Shown piece by piece: positions 21,966 to 32,910 of a stretch of DNA of 64,000 nucleotides. The stretch lies in the NCBI GenBank assembly GCA_036971615.1, contig JAYKKR010000048.1:124001-188000 (forward strand), written 5' to 3'. The position numbers were made by a program, and so were the translations under genes. Positions within the stretch are counted from its first letter, which is position 1. Every line of letters starts with the position of its first letter. The notes under the pieces were generated by a model. It saw only the letters and a program-made list of their open reading frames with translations, was not told the origin of the DNA and ran no database searches. The DNA is from Amyloporia xantha. Lineage: Eukaryota > Basidiomycota > Agaricomycetes > Polyporales > Adustoporiaceae.

Positions 21966-23538
21966 ATGTCGATTTTGCAGCTGAAGTCTCCGTTTAGTGA
22001 TGAAAATGGAGAATCTCACATAACTTGCACCCCGAATATGATGCTCCTGTCAGCTGCTACAGGGCCTATTGACCGATTAGAGCAGCTAGTATGCGACATG
22101 AATGCAACTTTATCAATGCGCGATTCTATGGAGGGGCTTTCACCTCTTCACTTGGCTGCAGAGGTTGGCGACGAGGAGAACGTGCGGTGGATGCTCGACC
22201 ATGGAGCGCGTTGGAATCAGGCAGATGAGTATGAACGTACAGCAGGCGAGCTGGCACTGCAAAATGGTTTTCCTGAATGCTACAGGATAATTTTTGATAG
22301 TGCCGTCTCGTCAGGTAAGTCTAGTCGGAGTCCTACGAAAGTCAAGTTATGTCAGAAAAGCGCAACTGACCAGCTATTCTACGACCCAATCACTCAGAAT
22401 ATGAGTACTGGTGCGATCCTCATCCGTCACGCGCAGGCGGTGAAAATCTGCTGGGAGACCTTCGGACACAGCCCTATAGAATCATCAATAGCGAGTACTT
22501 AGTCACAAATGTCAAGTTTATGAATCCTCGTCCTGAAGTACCGGATGACTTCGCCATGGTCACGCAGGGAGGGACTGGGGTCATGATGGAATGGGAAAGA
22601 CCATTAAGTACACGCCACTGAAGGAACCCTGTACGTCGCCACACTTATCGCTGTTCGTCTCTAGTGAAAGAAACCGCGCGTCTGCTATGTGAAGACATGG
22701 GGAGAGGGAAGTCCGTCCTGAACGTCGGCTTCGGCCTGGGCATTGTATGATCCGCGCATCCGCCGTCTTACCAGTGATGAGATTTCTCAATAAAAGCCCT
22801 TAGATCGATTCCTACCTCCAGCAATACGAGCCGGCGACTCACACCATCATCGAGGCTCATCCCCAATGTCTCAAATACATGCGGGAGAACGGATGGTATG
22901 ACAAGCCGAACGTCCGGATCCTAGAAGGCCCCTGGTTCGACTTCGTCGGCCCTAAAGCGCTCAACGACATCGAATGGCCCGCTCGCAATGACGGCACTGC
23001 CATAGACGGCCTCGGCACGTTTGATGCTATCTACTTCGACACGTTCAACGAGGGGTACTCAGGCCACCTCGCCTTTCTGCGCTGCGTGCCTCATCTCCTC
23101 TCGGGGCCCCGTGCACGGTTCTCGTTCTTCCATGGGCACGCCCGAGGTTGGGAGCTGGGCTATGAGGTATCGTGATATGTACAGTAACCATGCATCGGCG
23201 TGTTGTTTTGATACGGTTTCACAGGTTTACAGCGAAGTCGCTCGGCTGCATGCTAACGACCTCGGTCTCGCGACGAAATACTTCGGTACAGTTCCTGCAT
23301 TCATGCGCTAGCAATTCAGGGCGCCTCTCGCTGACCACACACTCAAGATTGTCACATCGATCCCAAGACAGTATGGGAGAGCTTCAATGAGCTCAAAGGA
23401 GTACGAGTCGTTTTCGCGTATAGCCTGAAGTCATATGCGCATACTGAATGCATTTTTCAGGATCACCATCATCCTTACAAGATACCCATCTTGTATATGG
23501 GCCCCACTATCATGAGGCGAAACCGCTTGGCAACCTAA
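21966..23538 (+). CDS. RMT2: Protein arginine N5-methyltransferase, RMT2 type
   Basis: Transfers a methyl group from S-adenosylmethionine to the delta nitrogen of arginine in ribosomal protein L12 (known for the yeast enzyme). Seven exons, 21966-22314, 22374-22607, 22665-22744, 22804-23166, 23225-23285, 23348-23400 and 23461-23538, total 405 residues, close to the yeast length of 412. An ankyrin-like region near the N-terminus (LSPLHLAAEVGDEENVRWML) precedes the methyltransferase fold. GVMMEWERPL, VLNVGFGLGI (SAM motif I), IIEAHPQCLKYM, FDAIYFDTFNEGY and FSFFHGHA follow in the RMT2 order. The first ATG could instead be at 21913 with an extra short exon. No defects are visible. Confidence 0.88.
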
Positions 23539-24105
23539 CTTTGTTCCATATCATGAACGTAACACGACCACTCTCGGATGGCAGCATTTTGGGGCAGCGA
23601 TTGCTTTTGGGACGCCTTAATGCAAAATTAGACCGGGTTGATGGAGAGCCCACTGTAGTCGATTATGTAGGGCAGCGCGATGAGTCTCGGATGTAGCTCG
23701 TGTTCTGGGTGCGCCGAGGCAATTCCAGCGGACCTACAGACTCTTGCGATAATTGGGACAGACAGCACTCATTGCGCCATCATCTTACCCAAGATGTAGC
23801 TGGATCAATCAAACGCAGAAGTAGTGTACTCACGCAAGGTTGATTTCTCCTGCTCGTATAGTGCACATACGCCAAGCACGGCAAAAGTTGCGAAATATAC
23901 ACAGATGAACAACGTCATATCCTCACAGAGAGGGTCACTGGCCAACCACTGCACCTGACACTACAAGAATGCGTAGCGCCATCTCCGTGCGCGTAAGCGA
24001 TAAGCTACAAACGCAGCTACTGGCGACCGCGAGACTCGAGTCGCCTGACAGTATGCGACCCACCGGAGAGAATGTTCCGGCTTCTGGGAATGTCTTGACT
24101 GCGGC

Positions 24106-24935
24106 CTATAATCCTGGAACAGATTCAGTCACCGCAGTAAGCCGACGGTATAAAACCAGCACAGTAGAACTGCTACTTACCAGCGGGCACCGGTCGTGGC
24201 GGTGTCCGTGAGGTTTGCCGCCAAATGGAATTAGGCATCGGCTTTAGCTTTAGCTTGGAACGACGATTGACTTCTTCTCGTTCTTTTGTCCCAGTAATTG
24301 CACCACGGTCGACATCGCTTGTGCGCATGGAGGGTTCATGCCATGATTGATATCCTTTTGCATTCAGTAGCGGAAGTGTCCTTGCCGCCGTTACTTCTTG
24401 ATCCATATTGTGGCGGCTCGTCGTGCCGCAATCATCGCCTGCAGGTGGCTCACGCGCAAGGGGATAGCTGGCTGCGGCATGTAGACAACAGCTGTCAGAG
24501 ACAGCTCGACGCGCCGCGATTTGACTGGTCGTACAGATAACGGTTGCGAAAGACCCCAGTACCCGGCGTACTCTGTGGCGCCAGCGGTCGCGACGTGCGC
24601 GTCCTGAGTTTGCACCAGCCCACCGCGGAAAATCGCCGGTCCTTGGAAGATCCGCGGAGTCCATCTGCGTCTGTGGCTGACACACTCAAGCTAGTTCGGC
24701 CGTGCCATAGGTCGCTTCCACATCTCCACAATCGAGGCAGGGACTCAGTCGAGCACCGTGGTCTCACGATCGCCTTAGCCCCGGATGGGTTCAAGGTCAA
24801 ACTTCCAAGTTTCAAGCCCCAAGTCTTGAGCGCCATTAGCGCTGAGTGTGGGCGCATCGACGCGCTTTTCGACCGAGTACCTCAAGGGTCAGCGAATCAG
24901 TGCCAAGCACAACTCTAACCATGTCTTGGCTGCCC
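24106..24935 (-). other. Coding-like stretch, possible minus-strand gene, unresolved
   Basis: A long minus-strand frame at about 24685-24177 ends in a basic, proline-rich segment (RRSKLKLKPMPNS, TPPRPVPAG). It can splice through a good donor (gtaagt) and acceptor to a stop at 24106-24108. Upstream, an ATG at 24935 opens MVRVVLGTDSLTLE. I could not join the pieces in one frame, and the plus strand is also open over 24544-24918. The region is GC-rich, which lengthens chance ORFs. No family is recognised. Confidence 0.25.
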
Positions 24936-25333
24936 GGGAGGGTCCTCGGACGATTGGGGATTGCGCTGATCGTGCTTGTGCGACCGGTTTGTCGGATCTG
25001 CCCCAGTCGGAACTGAGAAGCAAAAACAAACGGGGGGTCGCGGCGATGTTGGTGAGAGGCTAATTGATCTGACATTGGAGGGATTGGAGATCAGGGCAAA
25101 AAAAAATGGGGAGGTAGAGGATTGGGGTGACGGACGGATGCCAGCTGGAAATTGACCAAAATGGTTTTGCACTTGCCGAATATTGCACACGGACGGTAGA
25201 TACCACGGCCACGATCCATCAGCGAGAAAGCTGAGTTTCGACGGTGGTGGTCTCACGGTCATTGAAGAGCACCCATGTGCCAGGGTGTAGGGTGCAGATA
25301 TGTTCTGCTTGATTGTACGGCAGGTGTCCGCAA

Positions 25334-25446
25334 TCAAGATTGCGCGTCCGGATACGTACGCGCTGATTTTTTCTCAATCGCGGCTCGGGTCTCCGTGACC
25401 GAGCCTGCCCGCGGAAGCTTATGGATTGCAAAGTCGATATCAGCAA
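25334..25446 (-). other. Possible terminal exon of an unrecognised minus-strand gene
   Basis: After an acceptor at 25447 (gaacag) the frame reads ADIDFAIHKLPRAGSVTETR and runs to a TGA at 25334-25336. A plausible upstream exon ending in VIDQ with donor gtgagt lies near 25510-25525. The composition is protein-like. No start codon or homologue is recognised. Confidence 0.25.
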
Positions 25447-26027
25447 CTGTTCCAAGCGAGAATTAGGGATTAAAATGGACGCAACAAATGAACCTGGGCT
25501 ACTCACATTGATCAATTACTGCACTGGCTCATCGGGTGCTGTCGGTCAGACAGACTTTCCGTGCCAGACATAACGAGATTTATTGGCCTTACTGTCGTCG
25601 GTGGGGAACGCTCCCGACGATTGACAGTGCGCCTCACTGCTTGCAACTGGATCCACGCGTGTCAGTGTCAGCCTCACTGTCAGGCACTGGCCAGGAGGGG
25701 CAGAAAGTTGGGTGGTGACCGCGAGGGTACCCATATGATGTCTTACTGACACGTGACGCAACCCTACGCGAAAAAGAGCGAACGTGTGGCTCTGATTGGC
25801 TGAAGGATGTGAGGAGGACCCGAGCGGTCATAGGGCACCAGAGCAGTCAGTGGGCTACCGGGCCATATGTCCCAAACGTTTCTCTCCAACGCCCCTTCCA
25901 CCCTCCCAGTTCGTCCCTTTCCTCCATCCAACTGTTCGTACCTGTTTATTCAGGTATATAACCGCTACTTCGCCTTCTTGACCTCTGGACCACTCGCACT
26001 GTGCACGAGACACCGACGACTGTCACA

Positions 26028-27356
26028 ATGAGGAACTCCAGGATGATGCGTCGTGACGACAGCGACCCGTGCGGGCCAGGCGGCGGCGCAGAGACCTACA
26101 CCTCTCTTCGCATAGCCTCCATTTTTATCATCATGGCGACTTCCATGTTCGGCGCCCTTTTCCCCGTCATCTCTCGCCGCACCAAATGGCTGCGTGTGCA
26201 CGTCCCAACGACCGTCTTCCAGATTGCCAAGTATTTTGGAAGCGGGGTCATCGTGCGCTGTCTTTTATCCACTCACGCAGCTAGCCAATTGACGCGTTAA
26301 TATCCGACAGATCGCGACCGCTTTCATTCATCTCCTGGACCCTGCGATGCAAGAGCTCGGCTCGCCGTGTTTATCCCCCGCATGGCAGGAATACGTGCGT
26401 CCTAATTGAATGTTTCATTTCTCGCAGCTGACACACATCGGTTGCTCCAGCCCTATGCGCTCGCGATATCTCTCATCAGCATCTTCATGATCTTCATCGT
26501 CGAGATTATTGCCTTCCGCTGGGGCACTGCAGTGCTCGCTAAGCTTGGCCTTGAACACGACGCACACGGCCATGGCCTTGCTGCAGGAGCACACGCCGCT
26601 CACGGACCCGAGGGCGAACACTCCTCTCGTCCTCATGCGGGCGTGTATCCCGACTCGGACGCAGGCATGGTCAAGGAGATTGGCGGGTCGGGCGACATCG
26701 AGTCCCTCTCCGAGAAGCAGGCACTCTCACATGTGCACCGTGGGGGGATGTCGGACTCGGCCATCGCGCAGATTCTGGGTGTTGCGATCCTTGAGTTTGG
26801 TGTGTTGCTGCATAGGTGTGTGCGATTGTTTAGGACAGTATGGAATGTGACTGACGTCGAAATAGCACGCTGATTGGCCTGACTCTCGCTGTGGACCCTG
26901 ATTTCAAGATCCTGTTCGTCGTGATCATCTTCCACCGTATGTGTCGTTCGCCTGTTTTCTCGTCACACTCTCATAACTCTGGCTGTGTCCTCAGAAATGT
27001 TCGAAGGGCTCGGTGTCGGTTCGCGGCTCGCGTACATGGAGCTGCCGCCCGCGTACTCCTACGTGCCCGTCATCGGCGGGTGCCTGTATGGAATAACGAC
27101 GCCAATCGGGATCGCCGCGGGGCTCGGTGTGCGCACGACGTACAACCCGGGAAGCACGACGGCGAGCATCGTGAGCGGGGTCATGGACGCGTTCAGCAGC
27201 GGGATCCTCATCTACACCGGCCTCGTCGAGCTGATGGCGCACGAGTTCATCTTCAACAAGGCGATGATGGAGGGGTCGAACCGGCAGCTGGCGTTCGCGA
27301 TTGGATGCATGATGCTCGGCGCGGGGCTGATGGCGCTCCTTGGGAAGTGGGCATGA
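26028..27356 (+). CDS. ZIP family zinc/iron transporter
   Basis: Imports zinc (possibly iron) across the plasma membrane or an organelle membrane into the cytosol. Five exons, 26028-26252, 26311-26394, 26451-26815, 26866-26936 and 26995-27356, give 368 residues, typical of the ZRT1/ZRT2 group. About eight membrane segments are visible. Helix 4 carries HSTLIGLTLAV and helix 5 HQMFEGLGVGSR, the histidine-containing metal path of ZIP proteins. The loop between helices 3 and 4 is long and His-rich (HDAHGHGLAAGAHAAHG), as in zinc-sensing loops. The C-terminus is hydrophobic and ends LMALLGKWA, like fungal ZRTs. The ATG at 26028 sits in good context (gtcacaATG). High- or low-affinity type cannot be told. 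Confidence 0.92.
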
Positions 27357-27741
27357 TGCCTTGGTATCGGTATCTTTGTTGTTTCTTTGCCTCCCTTCTG
27401 CAAGCATTTTTACGGTACGGTACATACTACAGTACACCCCATCTGCTCTTCTCCCATTCATCCGCGATCCCCCTTTCCCTGCCGACGACAATCCGATAGA
27501 CTCATCACGCACACACTCACGGCTCTGCTCCGCTATCATTATCGTTACTTGTCTCATTACTGATCTGCATGCATGTACTGCGGGGAGTGTACGATATCTC
27601 CACAACTGATTGATGATGACCACGCGTTGTGTACGTTATGGACCGACGCCTATCCGGTGACCCACAAAATGAGATCTTCGTGGCAAACAAAAGTGTCTTT
27701 TCGTGGGCGAAAGTCGAGCCACGACGTGGAATGGCTATATT

Positions 27742-28413
27742 AGGGTGTTCCACAGTAGGGTTTCCGCGCAGTTTCCGCTCAGTTTCGAGCCAGATTCCAT
27801 TCTGGTTTCCGACTGCCCGAGATACCCGAGAATCCGGCAAAGCCCGGAAACTGCGTTTTCAACTTTGATCAGGGCATTGGAAACTGGAGCTCGAGTATGC
27901 TCGCCACGCCTGTATTTGTTCGGGTTTGTATTAGATAAGCAGGGGTACCTAACCACATGACCGTCTGTGACAAACTATGCAGATAGCCTGTAAACCTCAT
28001 TGATTCAGGTAATGAGGGATGTAGTGCCATAAGAAGTTGTTAGAAGTATTGAAAATGGATTCTCTTCCTTTATATAGCCTTGCAAATGAGATGTAAGGAC
28101 AATACTTACAACTTAGCAGCCATCTGTGCCGCACTTTTGTGACGTGGCCAGCGATGATTTTTAGCAGTGGGTCACACCATGTCACATTGAGATTATCACG
28201 TATCTAATCGATCTGCTTATCTAATACAAACCCGAACAAATACAGGCGTGGCGAGCATACTCGAGCTCCAGTTTCCAATGCCCTGATCAAAGTTGAAAAC
28301 GCAGTTTCCGGGCTTTGCCGGATTCTCGGGCATCTCGGGCAGTCGGAAACCAGAATGGAATCTGGCTCGAAACTGAGCGGAAACTGCGCGGAAACCCTAC
28401 TGTGGAACACCCT
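27742..28413. mobile_element. 672 bp foldback element with 201 bp, nearly identical terminal inverted repeats
   Basis: The left arm 27742-27942 and right arm 28213-28413 are inverted copies, both 201 bp. By eye I find a single mismatch (near 27831, tac versus tgc). The ends read AGGGTGTTCCACAGTAGGG. Flanking ATT on both sides (27739-27741 and 28414-28416) may be the target duplication; with ends starting GGGTG it would be TA instead. The 270 bp centre has no coding capacity. It is a non-autonomous foldback element or large MITE. The near identity suggests recent insertion or arm homogenisation. Confidence 0.85.
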
Positions 28414-28837
28414 ATTGTTACCATCCTCCTTTCCCTCTATATCGTGAAATTCGGGAGTTCACCTACGGGAGACAAGTGGAATGGAGTTGTCAAGTTGAAC
28501 AATTGATCAGTCATCCGTCCAATTAGCTAGAACTCCGATGTGCTAAACCTGTGATGCCACTGACGGGCTTTCTAGGTTAGCAGGATGCGGCGGACCGTTG
28601 CGATCCTATCACATGGCCAAGATGCCTGCTGAACAATCACAGTACGGGTGGTAGTCCCCCAATTCCAATCTCATGCATGACGCCCGAATAAAACCTCACT
28701 CAGTCGTCTCCTTGCAGCCCCGTTGTATCCCTCCATGCAGGATTGTATCTGGGTGGCGTCGTCAGAGAAACAGGCCCCGCATCTTCCTCCTGGTACACAG
28801 CGTGTGGCTCCGGTTCGGAGCCTGTTTGATGTGGCGG

Positions 28838-30476
28838 TTAAGATGTGCTGGGCGATGATATCTCGGGGCGCATGGCATATGGCTTCGGTTCCGAGGTACA
28901 GAGCGCTACGGACGACCGCGAGGGCTCATCGAACGCAAAGGTGGGAGTTTCCGCGTACGACTTCGTATCTGGCAGCAGCCAACGTTAGCTCGAGGTGATA
29001 GGAACGGGTCAGGGACCTTACAGGGTGAATGAGCAGAAGGGGCATCCAGTGCTCCTTCTCTGTACAAAGATGCAACAGAGTGGTATGCATGACCGCCGTC
29101 GGTGGGATAATGAACGACGTCGGCATGGATGTCACTGGAATCCGTCGGCTCAATTTCTTCGGCAGTTTGATTTCGGCGCCGCTGCGTGCGAGTGAAGACG
29201 AACAGGACGATGGCGGCTGCGAGAAATGCCAATACACATGCAACCTGTTGAACTGTATGAGTTTCTTGGTTCTTGGCAGAACAGAACGAACAAAGCGCAC
29301 CACTACACCTGCAATGCCCCCCGTACTGAGAGCATCCGATCCGGAAGACAGATTTGCGGTAGAATGTGAAGGGAGAGCGATAGACGAGCTCCGAGCTGCA
29401 ATACTCCCAGATGAAGATGCGGTCGAAGACGACAATGACGCCCTGGTTCATGGACAGTGGACAACGTCAGAGCTCATCGTCTGCAGATTGATAGTAGTAA
29501 ACGCTTACAAAGGAATGGCATCGAACACGACGACACTCTCCAAGGCGAGGCCAGCGGGACCAACATTGGTCACCGTAATATTGTATGTCTGTGAACGCTC
29601 GAGGCCCGTAGCTAGGTACAACACAGAGCCTTCTCTGACCCACGGCAACGTGGCGTTGTATTCTGCTATCGTTTGATTTGTTGCGGAAGGTGGTGGCGGA
29701 CTGAGGGCGACGGAATACTGTCCGTAATTAACACCCATGATGCCGTAAATCTCGAAGCCCACACTAGAGTTGAGCTGGAACGAGGCAGACGTAGAGGAGG
29801 TGGAGGTCTCGATCCAGGGGCCAAATTCAGGGTCGTAGTCTGTAGGAATCATCCACTGGTCGTTGTCGGAGAGGGAAAAGAAGGCGTTCACAATCGTGTT
29901 ATCACCAGTCGTCGTGACAGCCGAAATGCTATGGTTCTGGAGAGCGGTCCTATGTAAGAAGATTGTCAGTGTGCTGAAATGGCTATACGTCTACACCACT
30001 GCTCACCCGGCTTCGCCCATCCCCACGCTTATAGTGGCTGAGGAAATGGTGACGGAGCCTCCTGTAACATTCAGACTAATCCAGTGAGCACCATACTTCA
30101 ATCCCGTCTGGCTGAACAGCACCCCATCTGCTGTGTCGCTACTCTTGGTGTATGATGGGCTGGGGTCCGTATCGCTGCTCATCTGATATCCGAATGGATC
30201 AGCCAGGCCATATAGCCACACTGCAGTTCCTGTCCACTGTAGCTCGACTGATGCCCCAGGACTTGATGTCGTGTAATACTCCTAGGAAAAACGATGGCGT
30301 GAATGAATACTGTTCGCTCAAACACCGTCATAAACAGGGCTGACCTGAGTATCGCCACCTTCTAGAGCTATGTACCAAGTGGCGTTGGACGGACCGTCAC
30401 GATACGGTTTGTACACGAGCATCGGGTCGATGTCGTCGATCGTGATATTGTATGCCTGATAGGATGCCATCTCCAT
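28838..30476 (-). CDS. Single-pass membrane glycoprotein, Ser-rich, basidiomycete hypothetical
   Basis: Function unknown. Six exons, 30476-30345, 30281-30007, 29949-29509, 29442-29307, 29244-29022 and 28968-28838, give 445 residues. The first 280 residues look extracellular, with two beta-rich segments (VELQWTGTAVWLYG; RSQTYNITVTNVGPAG) and several N-glycosylation sites (NATW, NVTG, NQTI, NATL). A Ser/Ala-rich stalk follows, then one membrane helix (VACVLAFLAAAIVLFVF), a basic stop-transfer (TRTQRRR) and an acidic cytoplasmic tail. This plan is common among agaricomycete surface proteins. No signal peptide is visible at the chosen ATG (30476), so a short upstream exon may be missing. Confidence 0.75.
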
Positions 30477-31714
30477 CCAGATCGTCCGTTCTCCTGAAGC
30501 GTCTGTCGAGATAACTTGGGGTGCGGTTCCTTCCTACCGACTTCGACGAAGTAGCCTGATGAATGAGAGAACGGTATGGCCAGTAACCGTACAGAGAACA
30601 GTGTTTTCTCTGCTTAGAAAGCTCATAAGGGAAATGCCACATGCTGATGCATGCAGGACTCGGTGAACTAAAGTGCCGGGAGGCGCGTGGACAACCTTAC
30701 AAGAGGTCTTGATCGTAAACGAGATAGAAGTGGAAGACTCCGTTGTGGGTGCTTGTAGGTGCCTGAAGCGTCCTTGGGAGTCTTAAGACGTGTTCAGTAT
30801 AGTTTCAGGATGTGAACACTTACCTGGAGTGCTGTGTTATACCTCTGTCAAACATACATGTCAGTATGCTAATTGCGGGATTAAGTATGGACAGGCAAAG
30901 GCTATGCATCATTCTTGTTGTTAGATCAGCTTGGGCGGGCGGCGGTGTTCGTGGGCGCTACAGTACTTACGACTAGGACATGTCTTGAAAACAAGAATAC
31001 GTATTGTTTGCCACGTACCACCGATTGAAAGCCTTCTTCACAGCTATGGCTGGAAGCAGCACCCCAATAAATTATGACCCATAAAAACAACTTGCGTGCA
31101 TCAATAGCATCGACGCTGTCCTTCAGCAAAGTATAGGATGCAACCACCAATAAAGACACCGTCAAATTTCACCGAATATATAGCCCTGAATATGTTCCCA
31201 TAAATAAGTAATTAGCTTCAGTCCTCTTGTATACCTTGTCGACTGTTCAACGCAGGAGTGTAAGTCGGCGGCTTTATCATGCCCAGATTCCTTCGTCTTC
31301 TTTCCGGGTTGTACATAGATCGGCCGAGGCTGACGGAACACAAATTTTTCACAGAAAGGAACGGTAACAATTGGGCTCGGTGCTGCCTCAGGGACCGAAC
31401 GCGTCAGGATTGAAGTCAAAGTTGTGAACAAGATGAACGTACCAATGCCAGTCATGCTAGGCGGACAACATGGGAGGTCAAGAATCAGAGTAAACATGAC
31501 CGGTAAGAGGTCACTACTCATACGCATCACCAAGTGGTTGATTCCGGTATTTAAGCACTAACGCAGTGCACAACGAAATCAATTACGAGATTAAAAGCAA
31601 CAAGAAATACCAGTCGAGATGCGACATATATGCAGGTACAGCGACGACCAATTCGAATCAGCATGCGCTCATGGGGTACAAGAAATAGAGCATCAAGAAC
31701 CAAACAAATTGGCA
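30477..31714. other. Intergenic; two unassigned minus-strand ORFs
   Basis: Minus-strand frames at 31533-31162 and 31165-30926 contain hydrophobic stretches and are unusually long for this AT-rich sequence. Neither has recognisable motifs or clear splice partners. One could hold an upstream (signal peptide) exon of the surface protein at 28838-30476. I do not call them genes. Confidence 0.35.
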
Positions 31715-32468
31715 TCATTTTCTTTTCGCGGCGACCTCTGCTGCAGTACCAGCATCGACAAGCTTCAAGACGCGGAAACCCATATCCACGGTCATCATCA
31801 ATGGCACGACGAAGAACGGGATGTAGCTCGAGAGCAGCATGATCATCTGAGTCGGAGTGACCGAGATCAATTTTGCCGCGATAGTTTCAGCGGAAGTGAT
31901 CGGCGTGGCTAGTATGACAGTAAGGCAGGGTAGAGTCGTTGTGGTGGCGGATGCAGCGTAGATTAGCAACAAGACATAGATGGCGGTCGAACCTATACAA
32001 AACAAGTTTAGCATCTGTGTTCAAGAATCGAACATTGTGACACGGACCTTTCCAGAGTCCACGCATTCCGATAAGAAAGACAGGAAGTTGGAAGAAGCTG
32101 AGGGTAATGAGGGGTGTGAGCCTGACCTCCCCGGATGATCTAGCAACTTACGCCTCCATCATGATGAACGTGTTAAACCAAACGTATTTATCGGTTTCTC
32201 CGAAGAAGCCCATGACACCGCCAATCAAAGGGTCATTGTAATTTGTGATGTAATATTCCGTGATAGATTTCATGAAATCGGGTACGAGGGCAGGTGGGTA
32301 TATGACCTGCAAATCAACGAGGAGCGTGGCAGAGGTATGCATCTGCGAGGAAAAGGCGCGAGAGGGTTTAACATATTATGAGATATCAAAGTAGCAATCG
32401 AAACTCACTGCGAAGAACATGAAGTACATTAAGTCCAGAGGACGGGATGTAAGCGGCGTTCTCGCCAT
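31715..32468 (-). CDS. EXPERA-domain membrane protein, TMEM97/sigma-2 type
   Basis: Small four-helix membrane protein. Family members act in ER/lysosomal sterol handling (TMEM97) or as sterol isomerases (EBP). Four exons, 32468-32409, 32342-32152, 32097-32048 and 31992-31715, give 192 residues. It has RPLDLMYFMFF, TLLVDLQVIYPP (D30), NDPLIGG (D57), WFNTFIMMEAFFQLP (E83) and later VLLLIYAASATTTTLP, in the order seen in TMEM97. The Asp/Glu residues match the buried acidic pair of EXPERA proteins. The tail ends AEVAAKRK, a lysine-rich end compatible with ER retrieval. Divergent from TRM82, with a 442 bp gap. The precise ligand is unknown. Confidence 0.85.
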
Positions 32469-32910
32469 GATGTTGATCGTTGACGAGGAGTTGCGGAGCA
32501 AGCTACTGCTTCGAAACAAAACATTGAATAAGTAGAAATATTTAAAAAGAGCCTTATAACGTCTAGAGGCCCCTCGTACCTATCGTGGGTTCTGACTTCG
32601 GAGCTATTCCTATTCACTGCTATTCACGAAGCGGGATTCCAATGCTGCCGCTTGGAAGGTGAACAACTGGGAGCCCAGACCAAATACCAACTCTGCTCCC
32701 TTATTATTTAAGAAACCAGTATCGTACGACCGTCGGTCTTCCGAAGGCGTGCAGAGAGACGTGAAGCGCTGTGGCCAGGCCATGATGGAAATCTAATGTT
32801 TACATGTAGCTAACCCTAACCCGAAACCAATGTCCCCACCGAGCGCCTTTCTCAAACCGGATGAGCATAATTTCTAGAGCATCAGTGTACTTGGTCTCGT
32901 AAAGATCACA

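Noticed and set aside
32810..32823. Telomere-like taaccctaacccg (also ttagggttag-like strings near 4415 and 18015)
   Set aside because: One or two units only and internal to the contig; chance matches rather than telomere remnants.
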